From an uncultured Oscillospiraceae bacterium (lineage in GTDB: Bacteria; Bacillota; Clostridia; Oscillospirales; Acutalibacteraceae): a stretch of 22,431 nucleotides of DNA. Every line of letters begins with the position of its first letter. Positions within the stretch are counted from its first letter, which is position 1. The position numbers and the translations under genes were made by a program. The DNA lies in contig CAJKJS010000003.1 in NCBI GenBank assembly GCA_905200265.1, positions 1-22,431 on the forward strand, written 5' to 3'. Positions 6,997 through 15,773 of this stretch are shown in pieces. Below the pieces are notes generated by a model. It had not been told where the DNA came from and made no database searches. It was given only the letters and a program-made list of their open reading frames with translations.

Positions 6997-8355
6997 TCAG
7001 CGGGCCAGTTCGCCGTATAGGTCACCATCAATGCATTCCGTAATTTTCACCCGGACAAACTGACCGTAATGGGGTTTCTTCTTTTGGGCCACAAAGAAGA
7101 CTTTCCCGTCTACGTCGGGGGCATCCGCCGCGGTGCGGCCAAAATAACATTCGGCATACCGGTCAAAACCTTCGGTGAGCACTTCCACCGTTTTGCCAAC
7201 CATGGCCTCTCCTTTTTCCATCATAATGGCCATCTGGTCTTCCATGATCAGTTCTTCCCGGTGTTCCTTCACTTCCTGGGGCAGCTGACCAGGCAACCGG
7301 GCAGCCGGAGTCCCTTCTTCCTGGGAATAGGCAAAGCAGCCCAGGCGGTCAAACTTCGTTTCATGGACAAATTCGGCCAGCTCGGCAAAATCTTCTTCCG
7401 TTTCTCCGGGGAAACCCGTAATCAAGGTAGTGCGCAGGGTAATACCCGGCACCTGTTCCCGAATGTGGGCAATCAGTTTCGTAATCGACTCCCGGTCGCC
7501 CTGACGGTTCATGGCTTTCAGTACCCGACCGGACACATGCTGCAACGGCAAATCAATGTACGGCAGCACTTTTTTATTTTCCCGCATCACTTTGAGTAAT
7601 TCATCGGTGATGGTATCCGGGTAGCAATAGAGTAGCCGAATCCACCGCAGCGAATCAATATGGCATAGTTCGGTCAGCAGCTGCGGCAAGCGCAGTTCCC
7701 CGTACAGGTCCAGCCCATACCGGCTGGTATCCTGGGCAATAATCACCAGTTCCCGGCATCCGTTTTCCGCCAGTCCTTTGGCTTCGGCGATGATGCTTTC
7801 CATCGGACGGGAACGGTATCCACCCCGAATCATAGGAATCGCACAATAGCTGCATCCGTTGCTGCACCCCTCTGCGATCTTCAGATACGCATAATAACTC
7901 GGAGTGGTCAGCGTACGGGACCCGCACAGCGGCATTTCCGTCTTGGGCGGGAAACATTCCACCGGAGTACCCTCTTCCCACAGTTTTTTCAGATGTTCGG
8001 CAATTTGCCCGTTAGCCCCAATACCCAGCACGGCATCGGCCTCCGGGATTTCTTTGCGGATTTCTTCCTGATAACGCTGTGCAAGACACCCGGTTACCAC
8101 AATTTTTTTAATGCGTCCTTCTTCTTTCAGCTTGCACAGTTCCAAAATTTCTTCGATGGATTCTTTTTTTGCGCTTTCAATAAACCCGCAGGTATTCACA
8201 ATGGCAATATCGCAAATTCCCACGTCGTCGCTCAGTTCAAACCCGTTTTCCTCTAGCGAAGCCATCAGCATTTCGCCGTCCACCTGGTTTTTGGCACAGC
8301 CCAGGCTGATCATGCCCACTTTTACTTTCTTTTTGTTCTGTTCTGCGGCCATCAT
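6997..8355 (-). CDS. rimO: Ribosomal protein S12 methylthiotransferase
   Basis: 452 aa radical-SAM enzyme that methylthiolates the conserved Asp of ribosomal protein S12. The N-terminal UPF0004 domain carries three cluster cysteines (Cys20, Cys56, Cys90) and the radical-SAM motif CSNGCSYC gives Cys164, Cys168 and Cys171. A TRAM domain occupies the C-terminus. SLGCAKNQVD is the RimO-type rather than MiaB-type start. Two adjacent ATGs (8355 and 8352) follow AAAGGAG; the first is taken. It sits 15 nt after recX. The rimO-pgsA-recA neighbourhood is common in Firmicutes, though gene order varies. Confidence 0.96.
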   Translation of the reverse strand: MMAAEQNKKKVKVGMISLGCAKNQVDGEMLMASLEENGFELSDDVGICDIAIVNTCGFIESAKKESIEEILELCKLKEEGRIKKIVVTGCLAQRYQEEIRKEIPEADAVLGIGANGQIAEHLKKLWEEGTPVECFPPKTEMPLCGSRTLTTPSYYAYLKIAEGCSNGCSYCAIPMIRGGYRSRPMESIIAEAKGLAENGCRELVIIAQDTSRYGLDLYGELRLPQLLTELCHIDSLRWIRLLYCYPDTITDELLKVMRENKKVLPYIDLPLQHVSGRVLKAMNRQGDRESITKLIAHIREQVPGITLRTTLITGFPGETEEDFAELAEFVHETKFDRLGCFAYSQEEGTPAARLPGQLPQEVKEHREELIMEDQMAIMMEKGEAMVGKTVEVLTEGFDRYAECYFGRTAADAPDVDGKVFFVAQKKKPHYGQFVRVKITECIDGDLYGELAR

Positions 8356-8370
8356 TCAACTCTCCTTTGT

Positions 8371-8988
8371 TTATTCTTCCTCCATCGGCCCGAATTCCCG
8401 CAGGAGAGGCCGTATTTCATCATAACGGTATCCTAACCGCAGCAGAGCGTTTACCACCCGGCGCCGGTCTTTTTCATTTTGTAAACAGTGGCTGTACCGA
8501 CGCTGGATCAAGGTACGCAAAATATCGTCCCAATCCGCGTGCAGCTCATCCAATGCATATTCCGCCGTTTCCCGATCAATGCCTTTCCTTTGCAGTTCAA
8601 ACCGGGCCCGGCTGTACGAAAAGCCCTTGCGGAACACCAGTTCCCGGGCACAGTCGGCCGCATAGGCTTCGTCATCGATCAGCCCCAATTCTTCCATGCG
8701 GTCGGCTGCTTCCTGGGCCGCTTCCCGGGTCGTTACCCGGCTGATTTTGTCTTCCAGTTCTTTTTTAGAGTGGCTGCGGTATTCCAATAGATACAGCGCT
8801 TTTTCCCTGGCGCGGCGCTGCTGCGATAAATCAGACAGCTCCTGCAATCTTTCGTCCGGCAATTCCTGCCCGGGGCGCACCCCGTTTTCCTGTAAAACGG
8901 TGCTATCCAGCAAGGCGGTTTCTCCGTCTTCGCGTACAAGTAGACTCAGCTTTTTACGGCGGGGCCGGATTTCGACAATCCGGTTCAT
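8371..8988 (-). CDS. recX: Regulatory protein RecX
   Basis: 205 aa, helical, charged, with the three-helix repeats of RecX (for example LLEYRSHSKKELEDKI and GFSYSRARFELQRKG). RecX modulates RecA filament growth. Its ATG overlaps the recA stop as ATGA, so translation is probably coupled to recA. The N-terminal 60 residues form the poorly conserved extension typical of Firmicutes RecX. Confidence 0.93.
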   Translation of the reverse strand: MNRIVEIRPRRKKLSLLVREDGETALLDSTVLQENGVRPGQELPDERLQELSDLSQQRRAREKALYLLEYRSHSKKELEDKISRVTTREAAQEAADRMEELGLIDDEAYAADCARELVFRKGFSYSRARFELQRKGIDRETAEYALDELHADWDDILRTLIQRRYSHCLQNEKDRRRVVNALLRLGYRYDEIRPLLREFGPMEEE

Positions 8989-10163
8989 TCGTCATCCACC
9001 GTAATATCAATGCTGCTGCGGGCAGCGGCACGGGTTTGGGCCGGTTTTTCCTCCGCCACAGGGCGAGCGGCTGCAGCCGGTACGGTTTCGACCGGTTTTA
9101 CGCCGCCGGTTTTACCCGGTTTGCCATACAGCTTATCCATGTTCTGGTACACCAGATCTTCAATTTCCTGGGAAAGTTCCGGTGCATTTTTCAAAAATTC
9201 CTTGGCATTGTCGCGGCCCTGACCCAAACGGTTGCCCTGGTAACTAAACCAGGCCCCACTCTTTTCTACAATATCCAGTTTCACGGCCAGATCCAGCAGT
9301 TCCGCATCCCGGGAAATGCCCTTGCCGTACATCACATCAAATTCAGCTTCGCGGAACGGCGGTGCTACTTTATTTTTGACAACCTTGGCTCTCGTATGGC
9401 TGCCAACCACCTCTCCGCCGTTTTTCAGCGTTTCTACTTTACGAATATCAATACGCACCGAAGCGTAAAACTTCAGCGCCCGGCCGCCGGGTGTCACTTC
9501 CGGATTGCCGTACATAACGCCCACTTTTTCACGCAGCTGGTTGATGAAAATAGCTACGCAGTTGGATTTCGAAATGGCACCGGCCAGTTTCCGCAGAGCC
9601 TGCGACATCAGCCGGGCCTGCAGGCCCACGTGACTATCGCCCATTTCCCCTTCAATTTCGGCCCGGGGTACCAAAGCGGCCACCGAGTCCACCACGATGA
9701 CGTCAATCGCACCGGACCGCACCAGTTCTTCGGTAATTTCCAGCGCCTGTTCACCGGTGTCCGGCTGGGATACAAGCAGCGAATCCACATCCACACCCAG
9801 GGCAGCCGCATAAACCGGATCGAGCGCGTGTTCCACGTCGATAAACGCGGCACAGCCGCCTTTTTTCTGCCCTTCCGCAATGCAGTGTAAGGCCAGCGTC
9901 GTTTTACCCGACGATTCCGGCCCATAGATTTCCACAATACGTCCGCGAGGCAAGCCGCCAATTCCCAGCGCCAAATCAAGTCCCAGTGAACCCGTGGAAA
10001 TGGCATCTACGTGCATCGTCTCATTTTGGCCCAGGCGCATCACAGCGCCCTTACCAAAACGTTTTTCAATCTGTGATAAGGCGGTTTCCAGCGCCTTTTT
10101 CTTTTCTTCTTCTCCAATGCCGCCAGTCTTTACACTGACCCGGTCTTTTCTATCATTTGCCAT
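8985..10163 (-). CDS. recA: Recombinase RecA
   Basis: 392 aa. This is the strand-exchange ATPase of homologous recombination and co-protease for LexA. Walker A GPESSGKT is at 81-88, Walker B VIVVD at 155-159, and loop L2 with the FINQLREKVGVMYG block begins at 206. The core is followed by a tail of about 45 residues rich in Ala/Pro/Val and ending acidic (ITVDDE), longer than in E. coli and probably disordered. The ATG follows GGAGGAG at 7 nt. It is the first gene of recA-recX-rimO-pgsA. A promoter and a LexA-like box lie upstream. Confidence 0.98.
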   Translation of the reverse strand: MANDRKDRVSVKTGGIGEEEKKKALETALSQIEKRFGKGAVMRLGQNETMHVDAISTGSLGLDLALGIGGLPRGRIVEIYGPESSGKTTLALHCIAEGQKKGGCAAFIDVEHALDPVYAAALGVDVDSLLVSQPDTGEQALEITEELVRSGAIDVIVVDSVAALVPRAEIEGEMGDSHVGLQARLMSQALRKLAGAISKSNCVAIFINQLREKVGVMYGNPEVTPGGRALKFYASVRIDIRKVETLKNGGEVVGSHTRAKVVKNKVAPPFREAEFDVMYGKGISRDAELLDLAVKLDIVEKSGAWFSYQGNRLGQGRDNAKEFLKNAPELSQEIEDLVYQNMDKLYGKPGKTGGVKPVETVPAAAARPVAEEKPAQTRAAARSSIDITVDDE

Positions 10164-10211
10164 GCAAGTACTCCTCCGATATAGTGAGCTTTGTGTTGCC
10201 TGTTTGCTATA

Positions 10212-10240
10212 AGTATACTGAAAACCGGGGGGAAAAGCAA
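10212..10240 (-). promoter_or_regulatory. Promoter of recA
   Basis: Minus strand: TTGCTT (10240-10235), 17-nt spacer, TATACT (10217-10212). A direct repeat AAAACCGG (plus strand 10221-10228 and 10254-10261) brackets the -35 region. Confidence 0.7.
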
Positions 10241-10269
10241 TGGATTTTCTCCCAAAACCGGCATTTTTT

Positions 10270-10283
10270 CGAACTCATGTTCG
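10270..10283. promoter_or_regulatory. LexA/DinR-type SOS box
   Basis: CGAACTCATGTTCG is a 5+5 bp inverted repeat of the Firmicutes SOS type (CGAAC-N4-GTTCG), differing from the B. subtilis consensus at one inner position. It lies about 107 nt before the recA start, upstream of the -35, and covers the prmC stop codon (10275-10277). Position ahead of recA supports function. Confidence 0.65.
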
Positions 10284-11123
10284 CTTTTTGGCCGTTATTA
10301 CCCGATCGAGCTCCTGAAAATCCCGGTACACGTTCACCTGGCAAAGCCCTGCCTGTTCAAACAGTGCCCCGACCGGTTCCGCCTGTTCTTCGCCAATTTC
10401 CACCGCCAGCACACCGCCTGGCTTTAAGAGCGGCACCCACTTTTGGGCAATCGCCCGATAAAAAATCAATCCATCTTCGCCGCCCAGCAGGGCCGTAGCG
10501 GGTTCTTTTTTCACTTCTTCCTGCAAGCCTTCGTATGCTTTGGGCGTGACATAGGGGGGATTGGACAACAAAAAGTCCACCGGGCGGGGCCATTTTCCTT
10601 CTACGGGCCCTTGCAAAACATCGGCTTTGACCGCTTTTACACAATCGGGTGCCCATTTTTGAATATTCTGGCACAGAAACGAAAAAGCCTGTTCGTATTT
10701 TTCCACAGCCAGCACCGTTTTCTGCGGACACAGCCGCTGCAAGCCCAGCGCCACGGCGCCAGTTCCGGCACAAAGGTCCAGTCCTACGCCGTCCGGTTGC
10801 AGTAAGGCGGCTGCCTGCCGGCACAATAGCTCCGTTTCTTCCCTTGGCACCAACACCCCCGGCCCGACCTGTAGGGTCATATCCAAAAACTCCCAGTCGC
10901 CTAGCAGGTATTGCAGCGGCTCCCGGGCTGCGCGCTGTGCAATTTGGGCCCGGTACCTTGTTTCGGCTTCGGGCGAAACCGGATCTTCTCCATGCACCAA
11001 AATCTGTTGCCGGTCTTTCTGTAGGCACCGGCACAAAAGGGTCATGGCATCAAAGGCAGCTGTATCAATGTCGTGATCGAAAAGCATTCGGCGCCCCCAC
11101 CTATACAGTTCTCCCTGGTTCAT
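10275..11123 (-). CDS. prmC: Peptide chain release factor N5-glutamine methyltransferase
   Basis: 282 aa SAM-dependent methyltransferase that methylates the Gln of the GGQ motif in release factors. A small N-terminal helical domain is followed by the Rossmann fold with motif I LDLCAGTGAVALG (115-127) and the catalytic NPPY at 188-191. GVLVPREETE at 89-98 is typical of PrmC. The ATG overlaps the DUF1385 stop as ATGA, so it is probably translationally coupled. Its usual partner prfA is not in the window. The last codons contain a LexA-like box serving the next operon. Confidence 0.95.
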   Translation of the reverse strand: MNQGELYRWGRRMLFDHDIDTAAFDAMTLLCRCLQKDRQQILVHGEDPVSPEAETRYRAQIAQRAAREPLQYLLGDWEFLDMTLQVGPGVLVPREETELLCRQAAALLQPDGVGLDLCAGTGAVALGLQRLCPQKTVLAVEKYEQAFSFLCQNIQKWAPDCVKAVKADVLQGPVEGKWPRPVDFLLSNPPYVTPKAYEGLQEEVKKEPATALLGGEDGLIFYRAIAQKWVPLLKPGGVLAVEIGEEQAEPVGALFEQAGLCQVNVYRDFQELDRVITAKKRT

Positions 11124-12067
11124 GACGCCACCAAATCTTCCCCATTTTCGGGGATTACCGCTTCAATCGCACGAATCGCCGCTTCCATCATACCCTCGTC
11201 CGGCTCTTTGGTGGACAGCCGCTGAATCCACATACCCGGGGCTGCAATGATGCGGGTCACAAGGTTTTCGCACCGTCCACACAGACGAATTAGTTCATAC
11301 CCGATTCCAACCACCAGCGGCAGCAGCAATAATTTGACAATCATCCGCAAAAAAGGGTTCGTAATGGGAATAAAAAAGCCCGCGATGACCCCGATAAGTA
11401 ACATCAATACCATAAAACTTGTCCCGCAACGGGGGTGAAAACGGGAATGGTGCCGCACATTTTCTACGGTTAACGCTTCGCCGCTTTCGTAGCAGGCAAT
11501 GGTTTTGTGCTCCGCCCCATGATACTGGAACACTCTTCGCACATCTTTCTGGCACCCGCAAAGAGCCAGGTACCCTACAAACAACGCTAACCGGAACACC
11601 CCTTCAATGAGCGAACGCCACGGTTCAATGCCGTCTCCGGTTGCTAGTTTCATCCAGTTAACCAGTTGTGTGGGAAGTAGGAAAAACAATACCAGCGCCA
11701 GCGCCACCCCTAAAATACCACCAATGGCCATCACAACACCATAAATTTTGTCGCCCAGGTGTTCTTCCAGCCAGCGGTCAAGTCCGGACGAAGCTTCTTC
11801 CTCTTCGCCGCTGCTTTTTTCCACGCTTTCTTCCATGGCACGGAATCCTACCGACAGGGAATCGTACATAGCTGCAATGCCCCGCAGCAGCGGCCATTTA
11901 AACAGCGGAACCCGGTCTTTTAAAAAGCGGGTAGGCTGGGTACTTACGTCCAACCCTCCATCTGGCAGACGGACAGCTATGGACGTCTGTTTCGGCCCTC
12001 GCATCAGGATACCTTCCATCAAAGCCTGGCCGCCGATACTGGTAATTCGTTTACTTTGTTTCTTCAT
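11120..12067 (-). CDS. DUF1385 (YqhQ-like) membrane protein
   Basis: 315 aa. It has the full DUF1385 signature: IGGQALMEGILMRGP near the N-terminus (11-25), then YHGAEHKT (182-189) and HHSRFHPRCGTSF (206-218). The His/Glu/Cys residues suggest metal binding, but no reaction is established to my knowledge. Membrane segments lie at about 110-132, 155-170, 218-235 and 243-260; an acidic stretch SSGEEEEASS lies near 85-94. The start overlaps the 3' end of the histidine kinase gene by 17 nt, and the ribosome site AGGAGG is 14 nt away, which is long. DUF1385 followed by prmC is a common Firmicutes pair. Confidence 0.9.
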   Translation of the reverse strand: MKKQSKRITSIGGQALMEGILMRGPKQTSIAVRLPDGGLDVSTQPTRFLKDRVPLFKWPLLRGIAAMYDSLSVGFRAMEESVEKSSGEEEEASSGLDRWLEEHLGDKIYGVVMAIGGILGVALALVLFFLLPTQLVNWMKLATGDGIEPWRSLIEGVFRLALFVGYLALCGCQKDVRRVFQYHGAEHKTIACYESGEALTVENVRHHSRFHPRCGTSFMVLMLLIGVIAGFFIPITNPFLRMIVKLLLLPLVVGIGYELIRLCGRCENLVTRIIAAPGMWIQRLSTKEPDEGMMEAAIRAIEAVIPENGEDLVAS

Positions 12068-13511
12068 GGGTGTCGTTATTTCCTCCTTGCGACGGGGTTT
12101 CCGGCAATTCCTGATGCAACGCCGGCAATCGAATGGTTACCACAGTGCCCACACCTTCCTGGCTTTCAATGGTCAATTGACCGGCATGCAGGGCAATAAT
12201 TTCATCAGCTAGTGCCAAACCAATTCCCGAACCTCGAACGGTCTGATTGGCTTTATAAAATTTCTGTTTTACTTTGGGCAGGTGTTCCGCCGGAATCCCG
12301 CAGCCGTCATCGCTAATCATAACCACAATATCCGTACCCTGTTCCTTGGCTTGCACCTGCACCATGCCCCCTTCCTGGGTATATTTGAGGGCATTATCGA
12401 TAATATTGACAAACACCTGACGCAGACGGTTAATATCCCCCAGCACAGGCGGAAGCATATCCGGTTCTTCGTAAATCAGTTCTTTGTGTTCGGCGGCGGC
12501 CCGCTCCGTGAACATGTACACGGCTTCTCCCAATTCCGCCAAAATATCCAGTTTGTCCATCATCAGCGTCATGCGGCCGCTTTGCATCCGCGAAAAATCC
12601 AGCAATTCTTCTACCAGTCCGGAAAGCCGTTCGCTTTCCCGAATGATGACGCTCATGCCTCTGGCATTCATTTCCTCTGTGACACCGCCGCCTTGCAGCG
12701 TTTCGGCCCATCCTTTAATGGCTGTTAGTGGGGTGCGTAGTTCATGGGACACACTGGAAATGAAATCATTTTTCATTCTCTCTGCCGCACCCAATTCGGA
12801 TGCCATTTCATTGATGGCGTCGCACAAATACCCCACTTCGTCATTACTCTGTTTTTCAATGCGCACATTGAAGTCCCCCTGCGCAATCCGCCGGGCTGAA
12901 GCACCCACCTGCCGGATGGGTTTGACGATGGAGCGCAGGAAAAATGTACTGGACACCACCACAAAGCCAATCACCAGCAACCCACCGGCCACCAACGCCA
13001 AAATGAGGGTTGCAATTTGCCGGTCGGCTTTGTCCATGGACACCACATAGCGAATAGCCCCTATATCCGCCCCGCTTCTGTCGTGAAGCACACGAGTTAC
13101 CGCCATAACTTTTTCACCGGAAGAAAGCGTACCGGTCCACGTGCCAAATCCTTCTTCGCTGCGGCGTGCCTGCTCATAATCCGGTTTTTCCTGGGTATTG
13201 TCAGGAGCAAACCCGGTGGAGGTCATCACCGACAACCCATAGGAATTGATGACCGATACTTCCATAGACGCTTTATCCGGGAAATTTTCTACATAGGTGC
13301 GGGCACTCAGGTAAAAATCCGAAGACGATGTATCGGTATAATCCGAAAACATAATAGTCAGTTCGTCGCTGCGCCCTTTTAGCACCTGCAAAATGCCATT
13401 ATACACATAGGCATAAATAACATTGGAAAGAACCACGATTAGCGCAACCAACACGGCCACGATCACGCTCAGGTTATTCAGTAGCCAACGCCGCATGATG
13501 CTCTTTTTCAC
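12051..13511 (-). CDS. HAMP-type sensor histidine kinase
   Basis: 486 aa. Membrane segments at about 14-36 and 168-190 bracket an extracellular sensor domain of about 130 residues. Then come a HAMP linker (about 193-245), the HisKA helix SSVSHELRTPLTAIKGW with acceptor His256, and an ATPase domain with N-box Asn373, DDGCGI at 401-406 and GSGIGL at 427-432. It should phosphorylate the regulator encoded 33 nt upstream. The start is GTG at 13511 with AGGAGG 8 nt upstream. An ATG two bases earlier (13513) is out of frame and reads ATG-TGA. Overall it resembles WalK/PhoR/ResE-type kinases, but there is no PAS domain. Confidence 0.93.
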   Translation of the reverse strand: MKKSIMRRWLLNNLSVIVAVLVALIVVLSNVIYAYVYNGILQVLKGRSDELTIMFSDYTDTSSSDFYLSARTYVENFPDKASMEVSVINSYGLSVMTSTGFAPDNTQEKPDYEQARRSEEGFGTWTGTLSSGEKVMAVTRVLHDRSGADIGAIRYVVSMDKADRQIATLILALVAGGLLVIGFVVVSSTFFLRSIVKPIRQVGASARRIAQGDFNVRIEKQSNDEVGYLCDAINEMASELGAAERMKNDFISSVSHELRTPLTAIKGWAETLQGGGVTEEMNARGMSVIIRESERLSGLVEELLDFSRMQSGRMTLMMDKLDILAELGEAVYMFTERAAAEHKELIYEEPDMLPPVLGDINRLRQVFVNIIDNALKYTQEGGMVQVQAKEQGTDIVVMISDDGCGIPAEHLPKVKQKFYKANQTVRGSGIGLALADEIIALHAGQLTIESQEGVGTVVTIRLPALHQELPETPSQGGNNDTHEETK

Positions 13512-13544
13512 ATGGGTTCCCTCCTCTTCTCCTTGTTTGCTATG

Positions 13545-14252
13545 TTATCCTTCCCAGCGGTAACCAAAGCCCCACACTGTCACAATATGCTTCGGGGCCG
13601 AAGGCTGGTCTTCTACCTTCATGCGCAGCCGGCGAATGTTGACATCTACGATTTTTTCTTCCCCTACGTAGGCCCCGCCCCACACATGGTGCAGAATATC
13701 GGTACGGCTTAGCGCTGTGCCCGGGTGGGTAAAGAAATATTCAATAATTTGGAATTCCACCTGGGTCAGTTCAATCTGAACACCCCGACGGGTTAAATAC
13801 CGGTTGCGCAAATTCAACACGAAATCACCCGAGTGAATTTCTTCGCTGTTTTCTCCGCCAGCCCCTTTTCCGGCCAGGGCCACTCGACGGTACACTGCGT
13901 CTACCCGTGCGACCAGTTCGCTGGGACTAAATGGCTTGGTTACATAGTCGTCGGCGCCCATCATCAGCCCGCTGACTTTATCCATTTCCTGGGCCCGGGC
14001 CGACAGCATAATAATCCCAATACTGCCACTGCGGCGCCGCAGTTCTTTACACACATCTAGGCCGCTGTGTTCCCCTGGCATCATAATATCCAGCACAGCC
14101 ACATCGAAGCGCCCTGCATCGCGGTTATACAGTTCCAGTGCTTCATCACCGCTGCCTGCTTCCACGGTTTCGTACCCCGCCCGTTGCAGGTTGATCACCA
14201 CAAATTCCCGGATCGCCTGCTCGTCCTCAGCGATCAGAATTCTTTTGCTCAT
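13545..14252 (-). CDS. OmpR-family response regulator
   Basis: 235 aa. The receiver domain has the acidic pair Glu9-Asp10, phospho-acceptor Asp55 in VLDIMMPG and the Lys of TKPF, followed by a winged-helix DNA-binding domain ending GFGYRWEG. The ATG at 14252 is chosen over an in-frame ATG at 14279 because AAAGGAGG lies 10 nt upstream, and the earlier start would overlap the lipoprotein gene. It is encoded 16 nt after the lipoprotein and 33 nt before its cognate kinase. DNA targets are not known; the operon's own promoter is a natural candidate. Confidence 0.95.
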   Translation of the reverse strand: MSKRILIAEDEQAIREFVVINLQRAGYETVEAGSGDEALELYNRDAGRFDVAVLDIMMPGEHSGLDVCKELRRRSGSIGIIMLSARAQEMDKVSGLMMGADDYVTKPFSPSELVARVDAVYRRVALAGKGAGGENSEEIHSGDFVLNLRNRYLTRRGVQIELTQVEFQIIEYFFTHPGTALSRTDILHHVWGGAYVGEEKIVDVNIRRLRMKVEDQPSAPKHIVTVWGFGYRWEG

Positions 14253-14268
14253 GTTTCCATAACCTCCT

Positions 14269-15606
14269 TTATTGCGCATCCAGCAGCATAAACGCCTGCC
14301 GGATATCCTCCAAGTTCATTTGCAATTCACCCTGATAGTCTCCCTTTTTCACCGCATAGATCACACTGTTCTGTTCAGCCAGCTCTTCATAACCCTCGCT
14401 GGCCGTGGTGTTCCACCGGCTGGAAGCAAACATGTCAATCCGCATGATCTCTGTTTCACCATCGACCAGCAAAAACACCATGCTGTCGCCGTCTTTTTTA
14501 CAGGTAACTTTATTTTCCCACATATCCGGATACGAAAAAGCATACCCGGCATCGGAGTTTACTACGGTATTCACTACGACCGATAAGGTGGATTCCTGTT
14601 GTTCCAATCGGTTCCACGAAACCAAATAGGATACACACGACAGTGCTTCTTCGTTCACGCCGGGCAATAGGGAAGCTGTCGGAATTTCAATTAGCCCGTC
14701 CTGGTTGATATCCCGGGCACTGCACTGCAGCTGTGCCCCTCGACTGGTAGCCGCTACCTGCGCATCGCTAAGCAAGGCAGTCAACAATCCATCTTTTTGA
14801 TCCCATCCAATTACCTGGGTAATGCTGTTCCCATCCGCACAAGTTCCGTCTACAATGACCGCCCGGGTTTCTTCATTAACCCGGCCTACCTGGATGGAAT
14901 CGTATCGTACCACGCTCTGGTTAATTTCCATACTGGCCTCTTTGACAAGACTGGATTCATTGCGCAATTCATAAAGCGAAGCGACCGCTTTGCTGCTACT
15001 GTCAGTCCCCGCCAAAGTCACCAAGAACAGCTCACTTTTTCCGTCGTCGTTCATATCGACCAGAACCATTTCCCCGGCATTCACATCGGGCTGGTGCTCC
15101 GTAATTTTCCCGTTTCGATATTCAAACACACTCACAGAACCGGTCTGATTCTGTAAACTGCCCCATCCGACGACCGTTTCGTTGACACCGTCTCCATTTA
15201 AATCGCCAAAACACACCCGGTCCACCTGGGAGGCTACATTGACAAAGCTACTGGTAATTTTCCAGCTACCACTGCGTTTTGTCAAAAAAGCAATCGTTGT
15301 ACCCGTACCTTCCGATGTCTGGTACAGCGCTATAGCATCTTCCTGGCTGTCCCCCGTAAAATCTTTAAAAATAACCGCTGAGCGATAATCGCCCGAACGG
15401 GGATACCGCATAATGACGTTATTGGTTCCGCTATCCTTCTGGATTAACGCCATAATCTGCGACTGATCTTCGGTTGCCAGTGGCGGACTCATAAGGCCTT
15501 CCGGATTTAGGTTAATAGATGAGCAACCGGTACAAAGAAAAAGCGTCAGCCACAAAACCGCCCAAAGGCCGGCCCGGCCTATTCTTCTTTTTTTTCTGGA
15601 CGTCAT
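14269..15606 (-). CDS. Lipoprotein with FG-GAP/VCBS-like, calcium-loop-like repeats
   Basis: 445 aa from the ATG at 15606 (AAGGAG at 9 nt); an in-frame ATG 30 nt earlier lacks such a site. The charged N-terminus and hydrophobic segment end in LCTGCSS, giving a probable lipid-modified Cys28, so the protein should be anchored outside the membrane. Four DxNxDGxxE-like loops (82-90, 135-143, 184-192, 299-307) sit at the turns of repeated beta blades, as in FG-GAP/VCBS propellers. A distinct C-terminal part (about 350-445) begins GYAFSYPDMW. It is first gene of an operon with a regulator and kinase, which suggests a sensing or envelope role; function is unknown. Confidence 0.8.
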   Translation of the reverse strand: MTSRKKRRIGRAGLWAVLWLTLFLCTGCSSINLNPEGLMSPPLATEDQSQIMALIQKDSGTNNVIMRYPRSGDYRSAVIFKDFTGDSQEDAIALYQTSEGTGTTIAFLTKRSGSWKITSSFVNVASQVDRVCFGDLNGDGVNETVVGWGSLQNQTGSVSVFEYRNGKITEHQPDVNAGEMVLVDMNDDGKSELFLVTLAGTDSSSKAVASLYELRNESSLVKEASMEINQSVVRYDSIQVGRVNEETRAVIVDGTCADGNSITQVIGWDQKDGLLTALLSDAQVAATSRGAQLQCSARDINQDGLIEIPTASLLPGVNEEALSCVSYLVSWNRLEQQESTLSVVVNTVVNSDAGYAFSYPDMWENKVTCKKDGDSMVFLLVDGETEIMRIDMFASSRWNTTASEGYEELAEQNSVIYAVKKGDYQGELQMNLEDIRQAFMLLDAQ

Positions 15607-15663
15607 GGTGACATGCTCCTTTCTAACATGAGCCACTTTGCCCCTACCGGGACATACAAAGAT

Positions 15664-15672
15664 ATTATACCA
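15664..15672 (-). promoter_or_regulatory. Extended -10 promoter of the lipoprotein/two-component operon
   Basis: Minus strand TGGTATAAT is a perfect extended -10, about 60 nt before the lipoprotein ATG. No good -35 is seen at 16-18 nt. Confidence 0.7.
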
Positions 15673-15725
15673 TTTCTCCGTGTCAAAGAACAGCGTGCCC
15701 TAGCATTTCCGGGTGGAAAATTTAG

Positions 15726-15769
15726 AAAAGCCGATTTCCTTTGCCACTTAAGAAGGGAAATCGGCTTTT
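15726..15769 (-). terminator. Intrinsic terminator after the zinc-ribbon gene
   Basis: Perfect 14-bp inverted repeat AAAAGCCGATTTCC (15726-15739) / GGAAATCGGCTTTT (15756-15769), 4 nt beyond the stop codon, with a T-rich tail on the minus strand. It insulates the lipoprotein operon. Confidence 0.88.
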
Positions 15770-15773
15770 TCGT

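Noticed and set aside
10221..10261. GGGAGAAAA / TTTTCCCCC stem between prmC and recA as a terminator
   Set aside because: It has a mismatch, no T-run follows it, and it overlaps the recA -35.
15664..15686. Perfect TTGACA (minus strand, 15686-15681) paired with TATAAT (15669-15664)
   Set aside because: The spacer is only 11 nt, too short for a sigma-A promoter. The extended -10 alone is a better explanation.
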